This document shows, piece by piece, positions 51,942 to 61,779 of a stretch of DNA of 64,000 nucleotides (position 1 is its first letter; each line of letters begins with the position of its first letter). A program made the position numbers and the translations under genes. Below the pieces are notes generated by a model, which saw only the letters and a list, made by a program, of their open reading frames with translations, had not been told where the DNA came from and did not search any database. The stretch spans positions 124,001-188,000 of the forward strand of contig CAVURU010000001.1 in assembly GCA_963744005.1 (NCBI GenBank), in the 5' to 3' direction. This DNA comes from Palsa-504 sp963744005. GTDB lineage: Bacteria > Actinomycetota > Actinomycetes > Streptosporangiales > Streptosporangiaceae.

Positions 51942-53365
51942 CCGTCGGAGCTGTCCTTGGACAGCCGGCGCATCAGGTACAGCCCTTCCAGGGCGAACTC
52001 CAGCGCGGCCGCCGCGTGCCCGAAGGACTCGCCGTCGTTCATGCCGAGCCGGGACATGATCCGGGCCAGCCCGGGCACCTCGCCGATCCGCTGCAGCAGG
52101 TCGGCCGCCGGGACCAGCTCGCCCGTCTCCACCGTCCCGCCCTCGTCGAACTTGGCCAGCAGGCCGGACAGGTCCACGTTGCCGAGCCGGGCCCGGAAGG
52201 TGTCGGCGATCGCCCGGCGCAGCATGGCGTTGAGGACTTCCTCCTCCCGGCCCTCCTCGCTGACCTCGAACTCCACCTTGCCGCGCAGCGTGCTCACGAC
52301 GACGGGCAGGTCGCACACCCGGGCCACCGGCGGGTCGGCCGGGCTGACCGGCGCGGGCCCGGCCAGCGCGGACCGGCGCACCGCGGCGGCCGCCGCGCTC
52401 TCCGCCGCGGCGATGGCGAAGCGGGCCGAGACCCCGGAGCGCGCGTCGACCGCGGGCGAGTCGCGCACCGCCCGGGTGAACCGGGCGATGACCTCGACGA
52501 GGTGGTCGGGCAGCTCCGCGCCCATCCAGACCTCGGCTTCCTGCCCGATCAGGGTCAGCTCGTCGTCCAGCGTCAGCGGGTAGTGGGTGCGGATCTCCGC
52601 ACCGAACCGGTCCTTCAGCGGCGTGATGATCCGGCCCCGGTTGGTGTAGTCCTCCGGGTTGGCGCTGGCCACCAGGAGGAGGTCCAGCGGCAGCCGCAGC
52701 GAGTAGCCGCGGATGCCGATGTCGCGCTCTTCCATCACGTTGAGCAGCGACACCTGGATGCGCTCGGCCAGGTCGGGGAGCTCGTTCAGGGAGAAGATGC
52801 CACGGTTGGTCCGCGGCACCATCCCGAAGTGGATGGTCTCCGGGTCGCCCAGGGTGCGTCCTTCGGCCACCTTGACCGGGTCGATGTCGCCGATCAGGTC
52901 GCCCACGCTGGTGTCCGGCGTGGCGAGCTTCTCGCCGTATCTCTCGCTGCGGTGCCGCCAGGTGACCGGCAGGTCCTCGCCGAGCTCCGCGGACAGCCGC
53001 ACGCAGCGCGCGCAGGTCGGATGGTACGGGTGATCGTTGATCTCGCAGCCCGCGATGGCCGGGTTCCACTCGTCCAGCAACCCCACCAGGGTGCGGATCA
53101 GCCGCGTCTTACCCTGCCCGCGCTCGCCGAGCAGGATCAGGTCGTGCCCGGCGATCAGGGCGCGCTCCAGGTGAGGCAGGACGGTCTGGTCGAAACCGAC
53201 GATGCCGGGAAACGGATCCTGCCCGGCCTGCAGCTTGGCCAGCAGGTTTTCTCTTATCTCCGCCCTCACCCCGCGGTAGGAATGACCACTCGCCCGTAGC
53301 TGGGCGACGGTCGCGGTGGTCGGGGGCTGGCTTTCGCGGCGATCCTGGCTGTCTTGGTCCACCAT
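51920..53365 (-). CDS. AAA+ ATPase, MoxR/magnesium-chelatase-I-like
   Basis: 481 residues. Walker A LILLGERGQGKTRLIRTL; the ISM-like region FSLNELPDLAERIQVSLL; Walker B/sensor DLLLVASANPEDYTNRGRI; Arg finger region TPLKDRFGAEIRTHYP. A Cys/His group (CEINDHPYHPTCARC) between them may bind zinc. The C-terminal lid is helical. GTG start at 53365, overlapping no gene; divergent from threonine ammonia-lyase. Forms a pair with the VWA protein downstream. Probably a remodelling ATPase, and a metal-chelatase role is possible but unsupported by neighbours. Confidence 0.87.
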   Translation of the reverse strand: MVDQDSQDRRESQPPTTATVAQLRASGHSYRGVRAEIRENLLAKLQAGQDPFPGIVGFDQTVLPHLERALIAGHDLILLGERGQGKTRLIRTLVGLLDEWNPAIAGCEINDHPYHPTCARCVRLSAELGEDLPVTWRHRSERYGEKLATPDTSVGDLIGDIDPVKVAEGRTLGDPETIHFGMVPRTNRGIFSLNELPDLAERIQVSLLNVMEERDIGIRGYSLRLPLDLLLVASANPEDYTNRGRIITPLKDRFGAEIRTHYPLTLDDELTLIGQEAEVWMGAELPDHLVEVIARFTRAVRDSPAVDARSGVSARFAIAAAESAAAAAVRRSALAGPAPVSPADPPVARVCDLPVVVSTLRGKVEFEVSEEGREEEVLNAMLRRAIADTFRARLGNVDLSGLLAKFDEGGTVETGELVPAADLLQRIGEVPGLARIMSRLGMNDGESFGHAAAALEFALEGLYLMRRLSKDSSDGTNVYRT

Positions 53366-53458
53366 TTGAGGCTATGTCGTTATCGCCCGTGAGTGCATGT
53401 GGCCCAGGTCACATCCCCGGACTCCGGGGGTGCCGCCGGCGTGGCAGACTTCTGTCCC

Positions 53459-54679
53459 GTGACCCTGACTCCTGGCGCGGTCCGCCCCGACGACGTGGTG
53501 GCCGCCCGGGCGCTGCTGGGCGACATCGCCTTCCAGACTCCCGTGCTGCACTCCTGGGTACTGTCCGAGATGGCCGCCGGGCCGGTGTACCTGAAGTGCG
53601 AAAACCTGCAGCGGACCGGATCCTTCAAGGTCCGCGGGGCCTATGTCCGGATCGCCCGGCTGTCGGCGGCCGAGCGAGCCCGCGGAGTCGTCGCGGCCAG
53701 CGCTGGCAACCACGCCCAGGGCGTGGCGTTCGCGGCGAGCCTGCTCGGCTGCGCGGCCACGGTGATCATGCCCGAGGGGGCGCCGCTGCCGAAGGTGGCG
53801 GCCACCCGGGGCTATGGCGCCGAGGTCATCCTGACCGGCAGTTGCGTGGAAGACGCGGTGACCGCGGCCCTGGCCTTCGCCGAGCGTACCGGCGCCGTCT
53901 TCATCCACCCGTTCGACCACCCCGACATCGTGGCGGGCCAGGGCACTCTCGGCCTGGAGATCCTGGAGCAGTGCCCGCAGGCGCGGACGCTGATCATCCC
54001 GGTGGGCGGGGGCGGCCTCATCGCCGGGATCGCCGTGGCCGTCAAGGACCGTGACCCCTCGGTCAGCGTGATCGGCGTCCAGGCCGACGCGGTGCCGTCC
54101 TACCCGGCCTCACGCGCGGCCGGGCATCCGGTGCTGATCCGGGCCGAGGCCACCATGGCCGACGGCATTGCCGTCAGCCGGCCGGGGGACGTCCCCTTCG
54201 CTATCATGTCGGACCTGGTGGACCGGGTGGTCACCGTGTCCGAGGAGAGCTTGTCTCGCGGCCTGCTGCTGTGCCTGGAGCGCGCCAAGCAAGTGGTCGA
54301 GCCGGCCGGGGCGGCCGGCATCGCCGCGTTGCTGGAGCATCCGCGGGACTTCGCGCCCCCGGTCGTCGTCGTGCTCTCCGGCGGCAACATCGACCCGCTG
54401 CTGCTGTCCAAGCTGCTCCGGCACGGCCTCGGCGCGGCCGGGCGCTACCTGGCCTTCCGCTGCCGCCTCCACGACCATCCCGGCTCCCTGGCCCAGCTGC
54501 TCGGCGACCTGGCCGACCTGGGCGCCAACGTGCTCGAGGTCGGGCACGACCGGCTCGTCCCGCGGCTGAACGTCGATGAGGTGGAAGTGGTCCTGGTCGT
54601 CGAGACCCGCGGCCCTGTGCACTGCGAGGAAGTGATCAGCGCGCTGCGGGCCGCGGGCTATACCCTCGCCTTCGGCTGA
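53459..54679 (+). CDS. ilvA: threonine ammonia-lyase with ACT domain
   Basis: 406 residues from GTG at 53459 (an in-frame GTG at 53393 would add 22 residues, and neither has a good ribosome site). Converts threonine to 2-oxobutanoate, for isoleucine synthesis or catabolism. PLP lysine in RTGSFKVRGAYVRI, SAGNHAQGVAFAASL, PVGGGGLIAGIAVAV, VVLSGGNIDPLLLSKLL. The C-terminal 75 residues form one ACT-like domain (CRLHDHPGSLAQLLGDLADL), as in TdcB-type enzymes of actinobacteria. Distinct from the dehydratase at 1880, which lacks ACT. Confidence 0.92.
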   Translation: MTLTPGAVRPDDVVAARALLGDIAFQTPVLHSWVLSEMAAGPVYLKCENLQRTGSFKVRGAYVRIARLSAAERARGVVAASAGNHAQGVAFAASLLGCAATVIMPEGAPLPKVAATRGYGAEVILTGSCVEDAVTAALAFAERTGAVFIHPFDHPDIVAGQGTLGLEILEQCPQARTLIIPVGGGGLIAGIAVAVKDRDPSVSVIGVQADAVPSYPASRAAGHPVLIRAEATMADGIAVSRPGDVPFAIMSDLVDRVVTVSEESLSRGLLLCLERAKQVVEPAGAAGIAALLEHPRDFAPPVVVVLSGGNIDPLLLSKLLRHGLGAAGRYLAFRCRLHDHPGSLAQLLGDLADLGANVLEVGHDRLVPRLNVDEVEVVLVVETRGPVHCEEVISALRAAGYTLAFG

Positions 54680-54830
54680 CGGCTGATATCCGGGCAATTG
54701 CCGCCGCCCGGGGCGTATCTTTCGTGCCGCTCAGTGCTCCTATGCACACCGGGCGCCTGCCCAGGCGAGGCTTGCCGCAGGACCGGATTCTGCCGGCCCG
54801 CAGCGCGGAGTCACCGGACGGAGGCCTGAC

Positions 54831-56522
54831 ATGCACGGCGACCCAGGGTTGCGTGTCCAGCCTGGGGACGGCGCCGGATCGGGCCCGGCTGAGCCGGCCG
54901 GACCGGAGATAGCCCAGCGGCTCGGTCCGGCCATCGCCCGCGGCGCCGCCGTGATCGCCGCCCTCACGATCCTGTCCCGGGTCCTGGGCCTGATCCGGAC
55001 CCTGGTGTTCTCGCAGACGGTGGGGGCGGGCTGCCTGGGCACGGCGTACGTGACCGCCAATCAGGTACCCGATCTGCTGTACCAGCTGATCCTGGGCGGC
55101 GCGCTGAGCAGCGCGATGGTCCCCATCCTGGCCAAGTCGGCCGAGCGGTCCGGGAACGATCCGGCGGAGAAGGCCCGGGTCAGCCAGATCACCTCCGCCC
55201 TCCTGACCTGGACCGTGGTCATCGTAGTGCCGCTGACGGTGGCCATCGTGGTCAGCGCCGGCCCGATCGCCCAGCTGCTGAACCCCGGCAACCCCAACGC
55301 GGAATGCGTCCGCTCCGACGTGGTGGCGGTCACCGGTGACATGCTCCGGGTGTTCGCTCCGCAGGCCCTGTTCTACGGACTGTCCGTCGTCCTGTACGGG
55401 CTCTTGCAGTCTTATCGCCGGTTCTCGGCGCCGTCCATCGGGCCCGGGATCTCCAGCCTGGTGCTCATCGCCTGCTATCTGGCGTTCGTGCCGCTGAACG
55501 GCGGGCGGTCACTGGCCCAGCTCCCGACCTCAGCCGAGCTCGTCCTGGCGGTGGGGACCACGCTGGGTATCGCGGTCCTGGCCATCGTGGCCCTGCCGCC
55601 CACCTGGCGGCTGCACCTGCGGTTCCGCCCGGCGCTGCGGTTCCCGCCCGGCGTGGCCCGCCGGGCCGGGGGCCTGGCGCTGGTCGGCATCATCGAGCTC
55701 GTCGCCGTCGATGTCTCCACCATCGTGGCCATCGCGCTGGCTAACGGGCGCGGCGACACCGGCGCCATCGTGTTGTTCAACTACGGCTCGCAGGTGTTCA
55801 ACTCGATCTGCGCGGTCCTGGCCCTGTCCATCGTGGTCAGCGCCTTCCCGGTGCTGTCGGCGCGAGAGGGCCGGGAGTTCGACCAGGCCAGCGCGGGATC
55901 GACCCGCGCCGCCCTGCTCATGTCTTTCCTCGGCACGGCCCTGATCGCGGCTATTGCCATCCCCGCCGCGCACGTGCTGGCCAAGCAGTCCGACCAGGTC
56001 CCGCAGCTGATCGAGACGTTCCTCTTGTTCGCGCCCGGCATCGCCGGCACGGCTGTGATCGCGAACCTGTCCCGCGTCATGTTCGTGGTCGGCCGGCTCA
56101 AGGTGGCCACCGCGGCGCTGGCCGGGAGCTGGCTGATCACCATCGTGGCGGACGTGATCCTCGCCGAGCTGGTGCCGGCCCGGCTGGTCGTGGCCGCCCT
56201 GGCGCTCGGGTCTACCATCGGCCAGACCGTGGTCGCCGTACCGCTGGTCGTCGTCACCAGCAGGATCTGCGGACCCGCCGCGGTGCGCGGGACACGCCGT
56301 GCCACGCTGGCGGGCCTGGCCGCCTGCGCCGTTAGCGCCGCGGCCGGGGTGGCGGTCAGCCTGGCCGTGCCCTGGGACGGCAAGCTCGAGGCCATCGCCG
56401 TGTCGCTGCTGTCGGCCGGCTGTGCCGTTGCGGCCTTCGGCGTGGTCGCCTATCTGCTCGATGACGGCGACTTCAAGGCCGTTCTCGCGCGCCTTCGGCG
56501 GCTGGCCAGGAGGCGTTCCTGA
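54831..56522 (+). CDS. murJ: MurJ/MviN-family lipid flippase
   Basis: 563 residues with about 14 hydrophobic helices after a 35-residue Gly/Pro-rich cytoplasmic start. Family features: LTILSRVLGLIRTLVFSQTVG, TAYVTANQVPDLLYQLILGG, LSSAMVPILAKSAER, ALFYGLSVVLYGLLQSYRRF. MurJ flips lipid II for peptidoglycan; some actinobacterial homologues flip other polyprenyl lipids. ATG at 54831 with GGAGG 6 bases upstream. It precedes the NTPase/sigma cassette. It may be the main MurJ or an extra paralogue; one window cannot tell. Confidence 0.86.
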   Translation: MHGDPGLRVQPGDGAGSGPAEPAGPEIAQRLGPAIARGAAVIAALTILSRVLGLIRTLVFSQTVGAGCLGTAYVTANQVPDLLYQLILGGALSSAMVPILAKSAERSGNDPAEKARVSQITSALLTWTVVIVVPLTVAIVVSAGPIAQLLNPGNPNAECVRSDVVAVTGDMLRVFAPQALFYGLSVVLYGLLQSYRRFSAPSIGPGISSLVLIACYLAFVPLNGGRSLAQLPTSAELVLAVGTTLGIAVLAIVALPPTWRLHLRFRPALRFPPGVARRAGGLALVGIIELVAVDVSTIVAIALANGRGDTGAIVLFNYGSQVFNSICAVLALSIVVSAFPVLSAREGREFDQASAGSTRAALLMSFLGTALIAAIAIPAAHVLAKQSDQVPQLIETFLLFAPGIAGTAVIANLSRVMFVVGRLKVATAALAGSWLITIVADVILAELVPARLVVAALALGSTIGQTVVAVPLVVVTSRICGPAAVRGTRRATLAGLAACAVSAAAGVAVSLAVPWDGKLEAIAVSLLSAGCAVAAFGVVAYLLDDGDFKAVLARLRRLARRRS

Positions 56523-56685
56523 TGGTTCAGGCACCGGATCCTGGGCCCGGTCAGACCGCTCTGACGAGCCACTACGCTGAAAGGGCAGCTCCGTTTCATG
56601 CAGAGTATGCGGGTATGGTGATGTGCGGCCGCCGGGCCTCGGCGGCTGTCCGACGGAATCACTTTCTTGGTGCGGGAGCGGGTGG

Positions 56686-58912
56686 GTGAACCGGGCCGTT
56701 GACGGCGACGTTCAGCACGAGGCGCATGCGGAGGGGGATACGCGCGCCGCTGCGCCGGACCCGACGGTGACTCCTGACCTGACGGCCGGTTCCCCGGCTA
56801 CAGGGCCAGGGAGCCATCAGCTCGTGGTGGGTAACGTGCCGTCCGAGCCGGGCGGTTTCCAGCCCCGCTTCGGCCTGCTGGCCCAGCTGGACCGGGCCGA
56901 GGCCAGGGTCTCGGTCATCCACTCAGCGGACGGGCGGCACGGGACAGGGGCTTCGCAGCTCGCGGCGGCCTATGCGCGGGCCAAGCTCGAGGCGGGCTGG
57001 CGGCTGGTCGCCTGGGTGAATGCCGCCACGCCCGGCAACATGCCGGGCCGGCCTGGCCGCGGTGGCTGAGGCTGCGGGACTGGCCGATGAGGATTCCCGG
57101 CTGGGCGGCACCGACGCACCCGCCGCGGTACGGCGCTGGCTGGAGACTGACGGGGCCCGCTGCCTGCTGGTGCTCGACGATGCGTCCGATCCGGAGCTGC
57201 TGGCGGCGTGCGTGCCGGCCCACGGGCAGGCCCGGGTGCTCATCACCAGCACCTGGCCGCCGCCGGCCAGCGTGGGGGGCTCCGTTCCGGTGGCCGTGTT
57301 CACCGCCGCGGAGGCATCGGCGTTCCTGACCGCCCGGACCGGCCTGGCGGAGGATGCGGGGACGGCGGCGGTGGCCGCCGAGCTCGGGCATCAGCCCCTG
57401 GCCCTGGCCCTGGCCGCGCCGCTCATCGCCGGGCGGCCTCGAGGCTACGAGTGGTACCTCGACCGGCTGCAGGTGGCGTCGGTCGACGCGCCGCCCGCGG
57501 ACGACGACGAGCCGTACCCGCCGGGCCTGGCCCCGGCGGCCCGGCTGGCTTTGCAGGCCGTCCAGGCGGCCGACCGGACCGGCGTGTGCAGCCGGGTGCT
57601 GGAAATGATGTCAGTGCTGTCTCCGGCCGGGGTCCGCCGCGAGATGCTGTACGCCGCCGGCAAGGCTGGCGTACTGGCCTCGGGGCGGCACCGGGTAGCC
57701 AAGGACTCCCTGGACCAGGTCCTCGAGTGGCTCCGGGGCCGGTCCCTGCTGACCATCAGCCTCGACGGACACGCGGTCAGCCTGCCGCCGCTGCTGGCCC
57801 GGATGATCCGTAACGGACTTCGTCGCAGGCAGCGGCTGGCGGCGGTGGGCGAGGCCGCCGCGTTCGTGCTGGACGTGTACTCCCGGGCGCTGCTGGAATC
57901 GGCTGACCGGCCCGCGACCAGGGAGCTCCCGCAGCAGGCCGAGGCGCTCCTGAGCTGCCTGACCGGATCCGCGGCCGGCGCCAACAACGACCAGGCCTGG
58001 CTGGCGCTGAAGCTCCGGTTCGTGGCCTTCTACCACCTGGTCGAGCTGGGCGACAGCGCCCCGCAGGCCATTGCCATCGGCGAGCCGCTGGCCGAGGACC
58101 TCGACCGGCTGCTCGGCCCCGACCACCCCGATACGCTGAACTCCCAGAACAGCCTGGCCGCGGCCTATCTCGCGGCGGGCCGGGTGGCCGATGCGATCCC
58201 GCTCTTCGAGCACGCGCTCACCGTCCGGCAGCGCACCCTGGGCCCGGACGATCCGGAGACCCTGACCTCGCAGAACAACCTGGCTAGTGCCTACCAGGAC
58301 GCGGGACAGGGCGCCGAGGCGATCCAGCTGTACGAGCTGAATCTCCAAGCACGCGAACGGCTCCTGGGGCCCGATCACCCCAGCACCATCAACTCCCGGG
58401 GAAACCTGGCCGCCGCCTATCGCGATGCGGGCCGCAGTGCCGAGGCGATCCCGCTGCTCGAACAGGCCCTGGCCGAGCGCGAACGGACGCTGGGCGCGAG
58501 CCATCCGGATGCCCAGATCTCCCGGCGGAATCTGGCCCGGGCCTACCAGGACGCTGGCCGGGCCGCCGAGGCGGCCCCGCTGCTGGAGCGAGACCTGGCC
58601 GGCCGTAAGCGGATACCGCAGTCCGATCCCGCCGCCACCGCTCCGGTCGCTGACCTCCCGGCGGCCCGGCCGCCGGAGGCGGCCGCCACGAGCATCCCGG
58701 CCGCTCCGGCCGCCCCGGCCGCCGCGGCGGCCGCAGCGCTGCGCAAGACACCGCCGCCGCTCAGTGCCGTGCCGCGGTCACATGACTTCCGCCAGCCGCC
58801 GGCCACTCCGGCTCGGCGGCTGCTTCCGGCTGGCTTCCGCCGGCCGCCAGGCCGATTCAGCCCGGCGGCGCCTGCCGGCCGCCGCCCCGGGCCCGGCCGT
58901 CCGGCCCGCTGA
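56686..58912 (+). pseudogene. STAND-like NTPase with TPR repeats, frameshifted; degenerate Walker A
   Basis: Removing one base near 57043 gives about 741 residues. N-terminal frame: disordered 55 residues, VVGNVPSEPGGFQPRFGLL, then the P-loop position reading DGRHGTGASQLAAAYARA, where the Lys-Thr of GKT is Ala-Ser, so ATP binding is doubtful. Second frame: Walker B LLVLDDASD, LGHQPLALALAAPLI (GxP-type), helical region, then at least four TPR/kinesin-light-chain-like repeats (LGPDHPDTLNSQNSLAAAY and variants), ending in an Ala/Pro/Arg-rich tail. GTG start at 56686. The paralogue at 62007 keeps an intact P-loop. Such NTPase-TPR proteins are common in actinomycetes and act as signalling switches; the partner here is unknown. 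Confidence 0.8.
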
Positions 58913-60642
58913 CCGTCCTGACCGCCGTCCGTCCGCTCAGCCCGACGATATCCAGCGAGCTCAGGAGATCGTCGCCGCGATCGCCATCGGTAACCCGGCG
59001 GGCGTCGCGCGAGCGTACGACGAGTACGCGCCCCACCTGTACGGATACTGCCAGTGGCTGCTCCGCGACTCGGCGGCCAGCGCTGAGGCCCTGACCGGCA
59101 CGTTCGCCGCCGCCGTGGCGCTGCTCCATGAGCCGCCGGCCCCTCAGGAGCTGCGCGCATGGCTGTTCGCGCTCGCCCGCACCGAATGCCGGCGCCGGAT
59201 CACCCCGCTGCCTGCGGGCCGGGATGAGGAAGATGATGAGGAAGCAGTCACCGTCGGCGGTCTGAGCAGCCCGCCTCCTGATCAGCCTGACCTGGCCGCC
59301 TTGTCCGGCACGATCGGCCCGCCGGCCGGGGCGATCGGTGACGTCTCCGATGAGACGATCTCCTTTGCCGCGGTCGGCTCCGCGGCTGACGTCGCCGCCG
59401 TGGCGGCCGGCCAGCCGTCCGCCTTCAAGGTGACCGATGAGCCGTCCGACACGACCACGTCGTTCCGTGCCGTCGGCCAGCCGTCCGACGGCAGCCGCGA
59501 GCCGTCTGATGCCACCATCTCGTTCAGCGCAGTCGGTCGTTCCCCGGACGCGGTCCGCGAGCCCCCGGACGCAACGGTCTCGTTCCGGGTCGTCGGCCAG
59601 CCCATCGACGCGACCGTCCCGTTCCAGGTCATCACCGAGCCGGTCCAGCCCGCCGCTGATCGGGGAGGTGACGAGCTCAGGAGCCTGATCTACTCCGTGC
59701 TCGCGGGGCTGAAGCCTCGCGACCGTGAGGTGGTGGAGCTGAGTTTCCGGCATGACCTGAGCGCCGACGAGCTGGCCATCGCCCTCGGCGTGCCGCGGAG
59801 CCGGGCGCACGCCCTGGCCACCCGCGCCCGCAAGCGGCTGGAACAGGCGCTGCGCGCCCTGCACGTCGTACTGACCAGGAGAGATGCCTGCCCGGCCCTG
59901 GGCGCGCTGCTCGCCGACTGGGACGGACAGCTGACGGAGCAGACCCGCGACCTGGTCACCTGGCACATTGAAGAGTGCCCGGCCTGCACGCAGCACAGAT
60001 GGGGTGCGCTTCGCCCTGCTGCGTTCTCGCGACTGCTGCCGCTGGCACCGCTGCCCGCCGAGCTCCGCGAGCAGACCATCCAGGCCTGCACCTCCACCGC
60101 CGGGGCGGCCGTGGCCTATCGCCGGAAGATGGCCCGCCGGGCCAGCTCCCGGCGGCTGGCCCGGTTCTCGTACGCCCGGCGGCAGCTGGAGCTGGGCCGG
60201 CGTCCGGGCCCACCCCGGAATATCCATCGCCGCCGCGGCCGTGATCCTCTGGGTCTGTGCTTCGGTAAGCGCGGTCCTGGTCGCGGTCGGCGGCTCAGCC
60301 GCCAGCCCGGCCCCGGCGGCGGCGCGGGCCGCTGACGCTCACCCCGTGACGGCGGCGGCCGGGCAGGCGAGCTCGGCGGCCCCCGCGCTGAGCCCGTCAG
60401 CCGCGCCGCGCGCCGTGACGTCGTCCACGGCGCCGTCTCCGATCGTCAGTCAGGCCCCCGCCTACCGTTCGTACGCACCCCGCCGGTCATCCTCCCCCCA
60501 GGCGTCGGCGTCGGTCCGGCCGTCGCATGCGCCCGCCGCCACGCCGTCGAAATCGCCGTCCGTCTCGCCGTCCGCAAGCTCGCCGTCCGCCTCTTCGCCG
60601 GCGCCGGCGTCGTCGACGGTGACGCCGACGCCGACGAGCTAG
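58782..60642 (+). pseudogene. membrane-anchored sigma factor / anti-sigma fusion, frameshifted
   Basis: Removing one base near 60207-60211 joins two frames (about 619 residues). Order: basic Ala/Pro-rich start; sigma region 2 (YDEYAPHLYGYCQWLLRD and LRAWLFALARTECRRRI); a linker of about 125 residues with five degenerate repeats of D-x-T-x-S/P-F-x-A/V-V; sigma region 4 (LKPRDREVVELSFRHDLSAD, ELAIALGVPRSRAHAL); a zinc-finger-like WHIEECPACTQH as in anti-sigma factors; then in the second frame one TM helix (IAAAAVILWVCASVSAVLVA) and a Ser/Pro/Ala-rich external tail. ATG at 58782 overlaps the NTPase tail; the start is uncertain. Inferred: a transmembrane sigma regulator possibly controlled by the neighbours. 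Confidence 0.75.
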
Positions 60643-60675
60643 GATCCGGCGGGCGCCCGGCGCCGCTGGCCCGGG

Positions 60676-61779
60676 CTAGGCGGGTGGCTCGGCCGTCGCC
60701 AGCGCGCTCCAGTGCGCGAGCTGATACCAGATGGCCAGGGTCTCCTCCTGCTCAGGGCCGATGACCTCCTCATACGACAGCAGAAGAGCGGCGAACTGGT
60801 CCCGGGCAGCGGCGGGATCCCCCGCGCACCCCGTCCAGTAGGCGAGCTCCTCCCGCGCGGCCAGCGTGTCAGGATGATCAGGGCCGAAGGCCTGCTCGCG
60901 GAGCGGCAGCAGCTCAGCGAACTGATCGCGCGCTGCGGCGGCCTCTCCCGCCCGCCCCGTCCAGTAGGCCAGGTTGAACCTGGCCACCAGCGTGTCGGGC
61001 GAACCTGAGCCGAAGGCATGCTCGCGCAGCCGGAGCAGCGCGGCGAACTGGTCTCGCGCGGCCGCCGCATCGCCGGCGTAACCAGAGAAATTAGCGAGAT
61101 TGTGGCGGTTCACCAGGGTGTCCGGATGCTCCGGGCCCAGGACGCGCTCGGCCACCGGAAGCAGGGCGGCGAACCGGTCGCGGGCGGCAGCTGCGTCTCC
61201 GGCCTGACCGGTCCAGTAGGCCAGGCTGGCGCGGGCGGCCAGGGTGTCCGGGTGCTCGGGGCCGAGGATGCGCTCGGCCACCGGAAGCAGGGCGGCGAAC
61301 TGGTCCCGGGCCGCCTCGGCGTCTCCGGCCTGCCCGACCGCGTAGGCAAGCTCGGTCTGGGTGGCCAGGGCGCCGGGATGCTCAGGTCCGGCGGGGTGGG
61401 CGCTGACGCCGTCCGCGGCGGCGGAGGCCGGGCCGGAATCGGCTGGGGTGACCGCCGGGGCTTCTTGCTGGATCTCGTTGATGAGGGCTCGCACCTCGGC
61501 CTCGGCCTCGGGAGTCTCCTCCAGCAGATCAGCGACCCGCCCCGCCCACCGGCCGACGAGGGCCGTGCGGATCAGCTCGATGTTGGCCTCAGACGCGCTC
61601 GTCAGCTGCTCGTGAGTGTCCTTGAGCCACTGCTCGGCCAGCTGGGTCTGCTTGCTGTTCCCGCGGCCCAGGAGCAGGGCGTACCCGCATTCCACCGTCT
61701 CCCACTCGTCTGTGGCAACGGCCTGCACGACGGTCTGGCCGGCGAGCGTGGCCAGCGCGAGCAGGGTTTCCCCCAGCAT
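60676..61779 (-). CDS. tetratricopeptide-repeat protein (kinesin-light-chain type)
   Basis: 367 residues. The first 115 form a helical head of unknown type (LALATLAGQTVVQAVATDEW). Then come five to six TPR units of 42 residues, each close to LAYWTGQAGDAAAARDQFAA followed by LLPVAERVLGPEHPDTLAAR. The repeats are nearly identical, showing recent amplification. ATG start with GGAGG 7 bases upstream. Transcribed toward the sigma fusion (convergent, 33 bases apart) and divergently from the second NTPase-TPR gene. Probably a protein-interaction scaffold of the same signalling system. Confidence 0.8.
   Translation of the reverse strand: MLGETLLALATLAGQTVVQAVATDEWETVECGYALLLGRGNSKQTQLAEQWLKDTHEQLTSASEANIELIRTALVGRWAGRVADLLEETPEAEAEVRALINEIQQEAPAVTPADSGPASAAADGVSAHPAGPEHPGALATQTELAYAVGQAGDAEAARDQFAALLPVAERILGPEHPDTLAARASLAYWTGQAGDAAAARDRFAALLPVAERVLGPEHPDTLVNRHNLANFSGYAGDAAAARDQFAALLRLREHAFGSGSPDTLVARFNLAYWTGRAGEAAAARDQFAELLPLREQAFGPDHPDTLAAREELAYWTGCAGDPAAARDQFAALLLSYEEVIGPEQEETLAIWYQLAHWSALATAEPPA
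60835..61390. repeat. 126-bp coding tandem repeats
   Basis: The TPR part of the minus-strand gene is built of consecutive units of about 126 bases with high DNA identity, best between the units around 61120-61245 and 61246-61370. Such arrays tend to expand, contract or be misassembled. Confidence 0.65.

Noticed and set aside
49744..53299. Long plus-strand frames opposite the VWA and ATPase genes
   Set aside because: Shadows caused by GC-rich codon bias; the minus-strand genes have MIDAS and Walker motifs.
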